Positions 26,276 to 34,771 of a stretch of DNA of 34,892 nt are shown here, piece by piece (within the stretch, counting starts at the first letter, position 1; each line of letters opens with the position of its first letter). The stretch comes from Candidatus Zixiibacteriota bacterium. GTDB taxonomy: Bacteria > Zixibacteria > MSB-5A5 > GN15 > FEB-12. A program made the position numbers and the translations under genes. The stretch spans positions 1 through 34,892 of the forward strand of contig JAJRUL010000165.1 in assembly GCA_024277795.1 (NCBI GenBank). The letters are read 5' to 3'. The notes beneath the pieces were generated by a model. It did not search any database, was not told the origin of the DNA, and was given only the letters and a program-made list of their open reading frames with translations.

Positions 26276-26956
26276 TTAGCTCTTTTTTCTCTTCTTCTCT
26301 CTGAAACCTATACGAGGAAATGGATTAACTATTGCGCTTGTGATATTCGACAAGTGGGCATTGATCCGTTTGAGTTGCCGTGCATATAAAGCAAGGGTGA
26401 CAGCATCACCAGTTGACAGCGAAGAATCGGGATTTTTTACTAACCCCTTGATGATAAACTCACAATCAGAAGCTATTGCCTGCTCCCGTCCCATAATCTG
26501 TCGACCTGACTTAACATCCTGCTCTTTGAGTACTTCAATAGCCTTAGGAAAAAATTCTGCAATTGTCTTTTCTATCGCAATGAGCTTCTCTTCGTACTCA
26601 CCTGCATACAACTTTGTTGGGTGCATCGTAGCCAACTCAGAGATATTCTTGGTGTAGTCTCCAATACGCTCAACATCAATTACTATTGAAACCAAGACCA
26701 ACCCAGGTACCACATTTTGAGTTCCTGCAATACTGAGATGTGTCAGAACATTGCGACGAACTTCCCGTTCATACTTATTGATCTTTCGATCGAGCTTCTT
26801 GATGTCAAATGGCAATTCGGCAGTATCGCTTTGTCTCAATGTAGAGCTTGATGCAGTATACATCTCATGATCAAACTCAAGCATCTTCAAAGTCGTACCA
26901 TATGCTAAATCGAGAAGATTCTCTGAACTAAATAACTCTTTGAATTTTTCAAACAT
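26276..26956 (-). CDS. PhoU-domain protein
   Basis: 226 residues, all-helical. The two PhoU half-motifs are recognisable: VIDVERIGDYTKNI (E..D metal site) and a weaker ARQLKRINAHLSNI. PhoU proteins restrain phosphate uptake and signalling at the membrane. Here it lies 14 bases after a Na+/phosphate cotransporter gene, in the same direction and probably in one operon, which supports a phosphate role. AAGGGAT sits seven bases before the ATG. The C-terminus is very basic (REKKRKKS). Confidence 0.88.
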   Translation of the reverse strand: MFEKFKELFSSENLLDLAYGTTLKMLEFDHEMYTASSSTLRQSDTAELPFDIKKLDRKINKYEREVRRNVLTHLSIAGTQNVVPGLVLVSIVIDVERIGDYTKNISELATMHPTKLYAGEYEEKLIAIEKTIAEFFPKAIEVLKEQDVKSGRQIMGREQAIASDCEFIIKGLVKNPDSSLSTGDAVTLALYARQLKRINAHLSNITSAIVNPFPRIGFREKKRKKS

Positions 26957-26970
26957 CTGACATCCCTTAT

Positions 26971-28086
26971 CTAATCAACCAGCCAAAGAACTAATGCAGG
27001 TAAGATAAAAAATACTACCGCTATATACAATATCGGAAAAAGACGAGAAACCTGAGTCAATTTGGCCATCCGCTCAGATAACCAGATCGGAATCTTCTTT
27101 AACGGCCAGAAAATCGCTATGCCATAAAGATTGAAGGAAAAATGGGCAAAGGCAACAGCAACAGCCTCTGGGGAGCCTGTAACAAATGAAGCAAGAAAAG
27201 CAGTTATTGTTGTGCCAACATTTGCCCCCAACAAATAAGGATAAATCTGCACCATTGTCAGAACACCAGCTCCTAATAGTGGAACAACGATAGACGTTGT
27301 AATCGAAGAAGATTGTACAAACGCGGTCAGCCCAATACCAAGAAAAAGGCTCAAAATCGGTGTTCTAAAAACATACCTCTGGAAAAATCGCTCAACACGA
27401 CTCAAGACCATTGAACGCAATAGTTTTACAATTAACAACAAAGCAATAAAGAGGATAAGCAACGCAATCGCCGAAGAGATCCAAGCAGTATCACCTGTCA
27501 TGTGAATAATCCACTTGGCTACTGGTTTTGTAATCGCTTTCAACGGTGATGATGTCTTCATCCCACCAAAGCCGACAAAAATCGACTCAAAAACGTGGGC
27601 TGTACGACCAATTATGTTTGTTGCAACCTGTAATGGTAACAAAATAACAACTGCACAAACATTGAAAAAATCGTGTAACATCGAACCCGCAAATGCCCGT
27701 CGGAATTCATCACTACGTGAAATACTGCCAAGTGATACTAAAATATTGGTGACACTCGTACCGATATTGGCCCCCATTACCATAGGAATCGCCGCATCAA
27801 AAGAAAGCATACCCGATGCTACCAAACCAACGATAATTGACGTTGTTGTTGATGAGGATTGGATAATTGCCGTAGTCAATACACCAATCATCAAACCAAC
27901 AATTGGATTCGAAGTCGAATGGAAGATCGTCTCAGCAAACTCTTTCCCAAACAGCTTAAACGATGCCCCTAATAAAATGATAGATAGAATAAACAGATAG
28001 AGAAGAACAAAAAGCCCGAGAACCTTAGCTACTAAAAGTGCTCGTGATTCCGAAGTGGTGGTCGTCGCTGAATAACCGTCGGTCAT
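26971..28086 (-). CDS. Na+/phosphate cotransporter family protein
   Basis: 371 residues, about eight or nine membrane helices. The paired Na/Pi-cotransporter repeats are seen as IIQSSSTTTSIIVGL (about residue 73 on) and VQSSSITTSIVVPL (about residue 255 on), each followed by a GANIGTSVT or GANVGTTIT motif. It imports inorganic phosphate driven by sodium. The PhoU domain found fused to such proteins in many bacteria is here a separate downstream gene. The stop codon is TAG. The ribosome binding site is weak. Confidence 0.92.
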   Translation of the reverse strand: MTDGYSATTTTSESRALLVAKVLGLFVLLYLFILSIILLGASFKLFGKEFAETIFHSTSNPIVGLMIGVLTTAIIQSSSTTTSIIVGLVASGMLSFDAAIPMVMGANIGTSVTNILVSLGSISRSDEFRRAFAGSMLHDFFNVCAVVILLPLQVATNIIGRTAHVFESIFVGFGGMKTSSPLKAITKPVAKWIIHMTGDTAWISSAIALLILFIALLLIVKLLRSMVLSRVERFFQRYVFRTPILSLFLGIGLTAFVQSSSITTSIVVPLLGAGVLTMVQIYPYLLGANVGTTITAFLASFVTGSPEAVAVAFAHFSFNLYGIAIFWPLKKIPIWLSERMAKLTQVSRLFPILYIAVVFFILPALVLWLVD

Positions 28087-28232
28087 GTGCTTACTTCACC
28101 AGACATTGTTGTAGACCCGTTCTCATAACATATTGTTCCGAGATTGCGGCAAGTATAGACGGGCTTAGCAATTCTGTCAAGTGCCTTTATTCGATTTCTC
28201 TCAACTTTTATTCAAACATCAACCAGTTTCGA

Positions 28233-29105
28233 TCATTCATTACCGCCCTGACTGGGCATCCGACCTGCTGTGGCCATTACAGCTCCATTTACAGGGAAGT
28301 ATTTCGAAGCAACTCTCCTCACGTCGGAGGCTGAAACCTCGGCCAAATCAGTAAGCAAGTCCGCATCATGCCCTATCCCCTGCCCTAAATCTGCTTCCAC
28401 TCCCAAATAGTACGCCTGATTGACTGCTGAAAGTTTCGATCTCATCAGTCTCCCCCAATAAGAATTCTTAGCTCGACGTAATTCAGAAAGTGTGGGGCCA
28501 TCCAAACGTAGCTTGTCAACTTCCAAACGGATGCCATCAACTGCCTTCTGGTAGTTCTCTGCTCCTGTTCCCATCACACAGTAGTACCAACCAACTTGTT
28601 TGTCGAATTGTAACCCAGCGCCAACCGAGTAGGCCAACCCATCACGTTCTCGAATTGTTTTATATAAACGTTCAGATAAAACAGAAGTGGCGACACGAAG
28701 TGCGGAGGCATCCTTGTCTGTTGCACCTGGTAGTAATCCACCGACATACAAATTGATCTGCTCTTTCGGCAACTCTACATGGTTTGTCACCTGACCTGTC
28801 ATCACCTTATAAGCTAATAGGGGTGCACTCTCTATACGTTCAGCGGAAAGAGATCCCAATGTATTCATTACCCACTGACGAACCTCATCAATTGGACGCC
28901 CTGAAACAATCGCTACTATCATGTTCCCGGGGCTGTAGAATTTCTTATGATGAACCCGCAAATCTTCGCTAGTTATAGAGGCAATCGATTCTTTACTGCC
29001 CATCACAGGCCGACCAAACAACGACCCCTGAAACAACGTTTCATAAAAGTTCGCTCTCGCAACATCACGAGGGGATTGAGCACGTCTACTGAGAATACTG
29101 ATCAT
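28233..29105 (-). CDS. C-terminal part of an M16 zinc protease interrupted by in-frame TAA
   Basis: 290 codons from the first ATG after the in-frame TAA at 29121-29123, in the same frame as the upstream part. It holds the second half of the second M16 unit: YSPGNMIVAIVSG, then the C-terminal M16 domain with RLYKTIRERDGLAYSVGAG, the conserved R/Y substrate-binding motif. There is no signal peptide and no zinc motif. The ATG has only a poor ribosome binding site, so this is more likely the tail of a broken or misread gene than an independent protein. Confidence 0.78.
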   Translation of the reverse strand: MISILSRRAQSPRDVARANFYETLFQGSLFGRPVMGSKESIASITSEDLRVHHKKFYSPGNMIVAIVSGRPIDEVRQWVMNTLGSLSAERIESAPLLAYKVMTGQVTNHVELPKEQINLYVGGLLPGATDKDASALRVATSVLSERLYKTIRERDGLAYSVGAGLQFDKQVGWYYCVMGTGAENYQKAVDGIRLEVDKLRLDGPTLSELRRAKNSYWGRLMRSKLSAVNQAYYLGVEADLGQGIGHDADLLTDLAEVSASDVRRVASKYFPVNGAVMATAGRMPSQGGNE

Positions 29106-29120
29106 ACTCTGACGTGTATT

Positions 29121-31043
29121 TTAAACTTCAACAGAATCAAATGACGGATTCAGAAGAATATCTGTAAACAGCTCAAACCCTTTTTGTGCATATTGATCGA
29201 TTGTCTCAAACTTCATAAATGAATAACGTCGAGTCGTGTAGTGATCGTCGTAAGGAATCCACGGGTTATCGTACAAAGTAACATTGGCCCCGATTGAAGA
29301 TAGATCATCAGCAAGCTGTCGAGCGGAACGATTTTCTGTCCCTTTTTCAAGAATCCGATTGACAAAATCAGTTATCCCGGCCTTGCCTCTTGGTTCCGAC
29401 AGAGTCCGATTTTTCCCAATCACACTCATAGCAAAAACCTTTTGTCCCGGAGTTGATTTCACAATGAAAGTAAGACCATTTGGCAACTGCTCTTCAAGAT
29501 ATTTCGACTTGTCTTCAAAAGCAAAATTGATAGAATCTGTTGAGGGATATGTAATTTCATGACCAGTTGTTAAATCATATTGAGCAAACTGCATAGTATC
29601 AAAGTGGGCAACAACTTCATCCTTTGAAATAACAACAGGTGTATACATAATCGAAGTAGAATCATCTGCAGGCCGAACAACAGTAACAACATATGTAGGG
29701 TCAACAAAATAAGTATTCGCCACTTGTTGAGCTTGCATCCATTGAACCTGAGAAAACCGCTCCCCATAATGCTGAATAAAATCCCATCCTGTGGTCATCA
29801 GATATGGGGCAATAAGAAAACCATAATAGTGAAGTTTTGCAGAATTATAAATATCTTCACAGAGATTCGAAACTTTCAAACCCTCAATTGTCTTCTCTTG
29901 AGCAACATGGGTTGACAGCTTATAAAGCTCGCTTAAAACTGTCTCAACGATTGTATCCCGTTTTGATGCATTGTCAGTCACTACAGAAATCTCCAAACGA
30001 GAGAACTCAGCATATGGCACAAGTGACACACCTACTTCACTGGCAAGCGGTTCAGCCCCGCCTTTTAGAGCTACTTTCAATGGTGAGATTTCATCCATCG
30101 AAAGATATTGGCTTAACAAATCCATTGCTAAATAGAGGGAATCGGAATGATGAGGTGCATCAAATGAGAAGTCTATATATGTACTCTGAACAGTAGCTGT
30201 CGTATCAAACCGACTCTTAGTCCCTTTCAAAAGACCGTGCCCACTATTGCTACTTTCACCTGCCTCAATAACAGCAACTCGTTTGCTACTGTTTTCAGGA
30301 TTCTTGAATGAGGCAAATACTTTCTGAACTTTCTCCTTCATACGAGCAGTCTCAAAATCACCTATAACAAGCAAAACCATATTCTGCGGGGTATAATACT
30401 TCTTCCAATAGTCTACTATTGCAATTCGAGGGATATTCTCTATAAATGATTGATAACCTAAAACGGGACGATCATACGGGGTTGCTCCATATGCTTTTTC
30501 AAGGAAAAAAGAATGTGCAGGTGAGCCGGGAGAGTCAGCATCTCGCTTGATTTCCTCAATCACAACTGAACGTTCTTTAGGAAGCTGTGATTCTGGTATC
30601 AGTGAATTAAACAACATATCTGCCTGCACCGTCATACCATACTCTATATACTGACTTGGCAAATTTACCAAATATGCCGTCAATTCCTTTCTCGTAAAAG
30701 CATTGATATACCCTCCAAGGTCACTAATTGAGGCATCTATCTCCTCTTGAGTTTTGCTCACTGTTCCATCAAACAACAAGTGTTCGAGAAAATGGGTCAA
30801 ACCATTCTCAAAACGGGTCTCATATTTGCTCCCTGAACGTACAAAGACCATACTTGAGACCATCGGAGCTGAGTGAACCTCCTTGAGAATCACTTCCATT
30901 CCGTTTTCCAACGTATATGTCTCAGTTGCATATACCTTAACAGGCCGTGCAAAGAGCACAAAAAACATGCAGATAATTGCAGTAATAACAAACGAAGCTG
31001 TTTTTTTTGTTAAAATGTAAGAAATCGTTTTTGTAACCAACAT
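29121..31043 (-). CDS. M16 (pitrilysin/insulinase-like) zinc protease, N-terminal part, ended by in-frame TAA
   Basis: 640 residues from the ATG at 31041-31043, with GGAG nine bases upstream and a signal sequence directly after it (hydrophobic SFVITAIICMFFVLFARP, cleavage near KVYA). An upstream TTG at 31133 in the same frame lacks a good site. The first M16 unit is active-looking: inverted zinc motif HFLEH (His84, Glu87, His88) and third ligand Glu164 in VVIEEIKR, 76 residues on. The second unit starts near residue 520 (LPNGLTFIVKSTPG); its zinc motif is degenerate (DFVNR where HxxEH is expected), as usual for the inactive partner unit. The frame ends at TAA in ...FDSVEV, within that unit, and the protein continues in frame after it. 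Periplasmic protease, probably truncated. Confidence 0.85.
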   Translation of the reverse strand: MLVTKTISYILTKKTASFVITAIICMFFVLFARPVKVYATETYTLENGMEVILKEVHSAPMVSSMVFVRSGSKYETRFENGLTHFLEHLLFDGTVSKTQEEIDASISDLGGYINAFTRKELTAYLVNLPSQYIEYGMTVQADMLFNSLIPESQLPKERSVVIEEIKRDADSPGSPAHSFFLEKAYGATPYDRPVLGYQSFIENIPRIAIVDYWKKYYTPQNMVLLVIGDFETARMKEKVQKVFASFKNPENSSKRVAVIEAGESSNSGHGLLKGTKSRFDTTATVQSTYIDFSFDAPHHSDSLYLAMDLLSQYLSMDEISPLKVALKGGAEPLASEVGVSLVPYAEFSRLEISVVTDNASKRDTIVETVLSELYKLSTHVAQEKTIEGLKVSNLCEDIYNSAKLHYYGFLIAPYLMTTGWDFIQHYGERFSQVQWMQAQQVANTYFVDPTYVVTVVRPADDSTSIMYTPVVISKDEVVAHFDTMQFAQYDLTTGHEITYPSTDSINFAFEDKSKYLEEQLPNGLTFIVKSTPGQKVFAMSVIGKNRTLSEPRGKAGITDFVNRILEKGTENRSARQLADDLSSIGANVTLYDNPWIPYDDHYTTRRYSFMKFETIDQYAQKGFELFTDILLNPSFDSVEV

Positions 31044-31165
31044 GGGAGAAGTCTCCATCTTTGTTTGAGTTTTGACCAAAGTATCTTGCCAACTGTTGCC
31101 TGTCAACAGACTCGGCAAGAATTCGTTTGACAAATTGAGACCCGCAAGTATATTCGAACGACCCT

Positions 31166-31603
31166 ATGAAAACATACCTTAGACATAAGTTTGCTTTTGC
31201 AAAAGATCACTCTTTCCGTTTGACGGTAGCTACTATCGTACTATTGAGCTTCTTTACAATACTGTCAGGGACAGTCGGCAATGGTTTTGAGAACGGAAAT
31301 AACACCTACTCCCTGTTGAATCTCAATACAATATCAGAATTACCACTGCTACCTGTCAACGGTATGACCGGGCACGGGAATCGCCCGATATGCGGAATTC
31401 TCAGCATAAATGCCACTTCCCTACTCCAAACGGATAACAGCGGAAAACGACAAAGAAGAGCCCTAAAGGACAGCCCTTCAACAGGAAAAGATAACGAAAA
31501 CGGAAGTTCAAATAATACTGTGTGTTCCGCCACTTCTTTAGTCGACTCTGGTTTAGGCAACCAGTTTACCCTTGTCGGTGCAAAGCCGTCAGGTACAAGT
31601 TAG
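31166..31603 (+). CDS. Small exported or membrane-anchored protein of unknown function
   Basis: 145 residues, not recognised. After a basic N-terminus there is one hydrophobic stretch (LTVATIVLLSFFTILSG, about 19-35), either a signal peptide or an anchor. The rest is Asn/Ser/Gly-rich and polar, with two Cys (PICGIL and NTVCSAT) and a KRQRR basic patch. There is no good ribosome binding site before the ATG. In its favour, a hairpin terminator follows 14 bases after the stop and it lies between divergent M16 and secD genes with nothing on the other strand. It could be a chance open frame. Confidence 0.5.
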   Translation: MKTYLRHKFAFAKDHSFRLTVATIVLLSFFTILSGTVGNGFENGNNTYSLLNLNTISELPLLPVNGMTGHGNRPICGILSINATSLLQTDNSGKRQRRALKDSPSTGKDNENGSSNNTVCSATSLVDSGLGNQFTLVGAKPSGTS

Positions 31604-31616
31604 AACTCTCTTCAGA

Positions 31617-31656
31617 ATCAGAAACGCTCTTTCTTGTTTCTGATCCTCGTTTTTAT
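31617..31656 (+). terminator. Hairpin terminator before secD
   Basis: ATCAGAAAC (31617-31625) pairs with GTTTCTGAT (31636-31644), loop of ten, followed by CCTCG and five T. It would end transcription of the small upstream gene, so secD likely has its own promoter in the 60 bases that follow. Confidence 0.7.
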
Positions 31657-31714
31657 TTCCAACGATAATTGTTACATAATTGATTAATTGATTGTTTTCT
31701 GAAAGGGAAAATGT

Positions 31715-33439
31715 ATGTCCAAAACAAACTGGCGCACAGGCCTTACGGTCATCCTTGTGATTCTTGCCTGCTTTGCATTCTGGAACACGTTCAAACTTTG
31801 GACGATGTCTGATGCAGAACGAGCAGAAATGCAGGAGAATGATCCCGGAGCTTTGTTACACTTGCAACAAAAGGCTATACGTCTCGGCCTTGATCTCCAG
31901 GGAGGTATTCATGTTGTCCTCCGAGTAAAAATGGAAGAATTGGATGAAGCCGCTCGAAAAGATGCTGTAGAACGAGCAATTCAAGTCATTCGAAACCGTG
32001 TAGATGGACTCGGAGTTGCCGAACCCGTAATTCAGCGTCAGGGAGATGATCGTATTATTGTAGATCTCCCAGGTTATACTGATGCCGAAAGAGCGGAAGA
32101 CCTGATCGGACAGACTGCGTTGCTCGAGTTCAAATTCCTTGAAACAATGGATAATGCCAACCTCCTCTTAGCTAAGATGGATTCTGTCATTTATCAGTAC
32201 GAACAGGCAAAATCCGGCAAATCTGCTGAAGCCAGTACTGAACCCCCTGCTGAAGAACCAGAAAAAAAAGAAACACCGAAAGAGGACGGTAGCAATGATA
32301 TCCTCTCGGAATTGATGGGAGATTCAGCGATCGATACCAACGATCTGTTTGCTTTTGATGAAAACTTTGCCGTAGATGAAAATGAGCGTCCGCTTACTTC
32401 TCGTCTTGTGCAATCACTAACAAATCGAAACGGTACACCATGGCCCGCATTTACTGTTGCCAAAAATGACCGTGAAAAAGTAGATCGGTGGCTCAACCTC
32501 CCTGAGGTCAAACGCTTGATGCCGATCGACGTGACCTTTAACTTGTCAACTAGACCAGAAGTGCTTGAATCACGCGAAGTGTACAAACTGTATCTGGTTA
32601 AACGGAAGGTGCAATTCCTCGGAAAGTATCTCGAGAACATCTCAGTCAGTCAGGATAACTATGGGGCCAAGACAGTTGACTTTACTCTGTCAGGTGATGG
32701 CTCCGCACGCTTCACTCAGTTGACAGGTGCAAATATTGATAAACCTTTGACAATTGTTCTTGATGATAAAGTTGAATCGGCACCATTTATCAACTCAAAA
32801 ATCCGAGGTCGAGGACAGATAACTTTGGGTGGTGCGGCAACTTTCAAAGACGCACAAAACCTGAAAATCGTTCTTGAGGCAGGTGCCTTACCTGCACCAG
32901 TAGAGATTATCGAAAAGAATGTTGTTGGGGCAACGCTCGGTGCAGATTCGATCAAGAAAGGATTCTATTCTTCCTTAGTCGGACTTGCATTGGTTCTACT
33001 CTATATTGGTGTGTACTATAGAGTCTCAGGAGTAATTGCCAATGTCGGTCTGGTCTTCAACATCTTCTTCCTCCTTGCGGTTATGGCCGGATTGGGGGCG
33101 ACTTTGACGATGCCGGGAATTGCTGGTATTATTTTGACGATAGGTATTTCGGTCGATGCAAACATTCTAATCTTTGAACGAATCAGAGAAGAACTTCGTA
33201 CGGGGAAAACAGTTCGTGCCTCTATTGAAGCTGGTTACAACCGTGCTTTCGTTGCTATCTTTGACTCCCACGTCACCACTTTGATTACTGCGGGAGCGCT
33301 TTTCTTACTCGGTTCGGGACCGATCAAAGGATTTGCTGTCACGCTTTTCTGGGGTGTGACACTTTCACTATACACAGCGTATGTCATTACAAAACAGATC
33401 TTTGACATCCGCAAAGCATACAAACACTTAAGCATCTAA
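31715..33439 (+). CDS. secD: Protein translocase subunit SecD
   Basis: 574 residues; AAGGG lies upstream of the ATG at 31715. One N-terminal helix, then a large periplasmic part, then five helices in the last third. The family motifs are present: GLDLQGGIHVVL near residue 58, DRIIVDLPGY, GQTALLEFK, and the transmembrane GIAGIILTIGISVDANILIF with the proton-relay Asp. SecD works with SecF and SecYEG, using the proton or sodium gradient to pull proteins across the membrane. A roughly 65-residue Pro/Glu/Asp-rich insert (about 165-230) lies in the periplasmic domain. SecF follows 13 bases on. Confidence 0.96.
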   Translation: MSKTNWRTGLTVILVILACFAFWNTFKLWTMSDAERAEMQENDPGALLHLQQKAIRLGLDLQGGIHVVLRVKMEELDEAARKDAVERAIQVIRNRVDGLGVAEPVIQRQGDDRIIVDLPGYTDAERAEDLIGQTALLEFKFLETMDNANLLLAKMDSVIYQYEQAKSGKSAEASTEPPAEEPEKKETPKEDGSNDILSELMGDSAIDTNDLFAFDENFAVDENERPLTSRLVQSLTNRNGTPWPAFTVAKNDREKVDRWLNLPEVKRLMPIDVTFNLSTRPEVLESREVYKLYLVKRKVQFLGKYLENISVSQDNYGAKTVDFTLSGDGSARFTQLTGANIDKPLTIVLDDKVESAPFINSKIRGRGQITLGGAATFKDAQNLKIVLEAGALPAPVEIIEKNVVGATLGADSIKKGFYSSLVGLALVLLYIGVYYRVSGVIANVGLVFNIFFLLAVMAGLGATLTMPGIAGIILTIGISVDANILIFERIREELRTGKTVRASIEAGYNRAFVAIFDSHVTTLITAGALFLLGSGPIKGFAVTLFWGVTLSLYTAYVITKQIFDIRKAYKHLSI

Positions 33440-33452
33440 GCGGAGGCCGATA

Positions 33453-34385
33453 ATGGGAACATTTAGAATTATTGGTGATACCAATATTGATTTTATTGGC
33501 ATCCGCAAGGTCGCATTTGCGATCTCGCTGGTGCTAGTTTTACTGGGGGCGTGGTCACTCGTCTCTATAGCCCGGGGAACTGCAAACCTCGGGATCGATT
33601 TTGCTGGGGGCGTGATGATCTATGGTTCGTTTGAAAAACCGGTTTCGACAGATGATCTTCGTCTCGCTGTCTCAGCCGACCACCCTGACGCTCAAATTAC
33701 TGAACTAAAAGGGTTTGAAAAACCGAATGCTTTTATCATCAAAATTAAACGTCCTAGCTCAGAAGGAGAAGGGCAACAACGACTTGATGAACTAAAAGAG
33801 ATCGTGGCTACAAACTTCAAAGACAACAAGTTTGAAATCATTTCCGAACATATTATTGGACCTGCTGTCGGGCAAACATTACGTGACGATGCCCAAAAAG
33901 CGATCCTCTTTTCATTGCTCGGAATTGTTGTCTATATCTGGATTCGATTTGACTTCAGATCAGGAATTGCCGCAACTATTGCAACTTTCCACGATGTCCT
34001 AGCCGTTATGGGAATCCTTTTTATCATCGGTTGGGAGTTTGACCTATTGATAGTCACAGGTCTTCTGACGCTTGCGGGATACTCCCTCACCGATACGGTT
34101 GTTGTGTATGATCGTATCCGTGAAAATCTGAAGAAATGGCGATCAAAAGGTGAATTTGCAGGCGCAGTCAATACCTCCATTAATGAAGTTCTTGCTCGTA
34201 CGATTAACACTTCATTGACAGTTCTTTTGGTTGTTGGAACGCTCTTCTTCTTTGGTGGTGAAGTATTGAAAGGGTTTGCCCTCTGCCTTAGCCTCGGAGT
34301 CTTAGTTGGAACATATAGTTCTATCTTTGTAGCATCTCCGATCGTAGTAGAGTGGGAAGCACGTCGCCCAAAACGCTTCAAATAA
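33453..34385 (+). CDS. secF: Protein translocase subunit SecF
   Basis: 310 residues, six membrane helices. Motifs NLGIDFAGGVMIYGSF (first periplasmic segment), the fourth-helix region LLIVTGLLTLAGYSLTDTVV with the functional Asp, and VVYDRIRENL are typical of SecF. GGAGG lies before the ATG. It forms the SecDF complex with the preceding gene, and a strong terminator closes the operon. Confidence 0.96.
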   Translation: MGTFRIIGDTNIDFIGIRKVAFAISLVLVLLGAWSLVSIARGTANLGIDFAGGVMIYGSFEKPVSTDDLRLAVSADHPDAQITELKGFEKPNAFIIKIKRPSSEGEGQQRLDELKEIVATNFKDNKFEIISEHIIGPAVGQTLRDDAQKAILFSLLGIVVYIWIRFDFRSGIAATIATFHDVLAVMGILFIIGWEFDLLIVTGLLTLAGYSLTDTVVVYDRIRENLKKWRSKGEFAGAVNTSINEVLARTINTSLTVLLVVGTLFFFGGEVLKGFALCLSLGVLVGTYSSIFVASPIVVEWEARRPKRFK

Positions 34386-34428
34386 TCATCAATTTCGATT
34401 CAGTTCTCAATAGAACTGATACATCTGT

Positions 34429-34464
34429 AAGGTCGGAACCCTCATCGGTTCCGACCTTTTCTTG
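34429..34464 (+). terminator. Strong intrinsic terminator after secDF
   Basis: AAGGTCGGAACC (34429-34440), a six-base loop, and GGTTCCGACCTT (34447-34458), a perfect 12-bp stem, then TTC TTG and further T-rich sequence. Confidence 0.9.
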
Positions 34465-34734
34465 ATTCTTCTACAAAAGAACTATACAACGTCATTACAA
34501 GCGAAAATGAAGCAATCTCGAATGGAATCTTTCCTCCCCAATTCCGTCATTGCTGTATAAGTCAAGTAATTCGTGGACAGTTTTTGTTAAATTCAACAGG
34601 TCTTGATTGCCGAAGGCAGATTGTGACCTGACACGGAAACGTAAAAACATCAAATTCACAGTAATGCCTCAGAATAGAGCGGTATCGTCTTCAAACTCAT
34701 CAGGTCTATAAATACCTGTTATTCCCCATCTTTT

Positions 34735-34765
34735 TTGACCCGAAAACCAACTATATGCGTATATT
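34735..34765 (+). promoter_or_regulatory. Promoter candidate directly before the right-edge gene
   Basis: TTGACC at 34735-34740 and TATATT at 34760-34765, spacer 19 (one or two bases longer than ideal). A transcript from here would begin at about 34772, on the ATG itself. Confidence 0.35.
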
Positions 34766-34771
34766 ATATAT

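Larger units (their letters stand above)
34386..34771. other. Intergenic region downstream of secF
   Basis: About 386 bases with no convincing gene. It holds the secDF terminator near its left end and a promoter-like region near its right end. A short leftward open frame covers the last part but overlaps the start of a better gene on the other strand. Confidence 0.55.
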
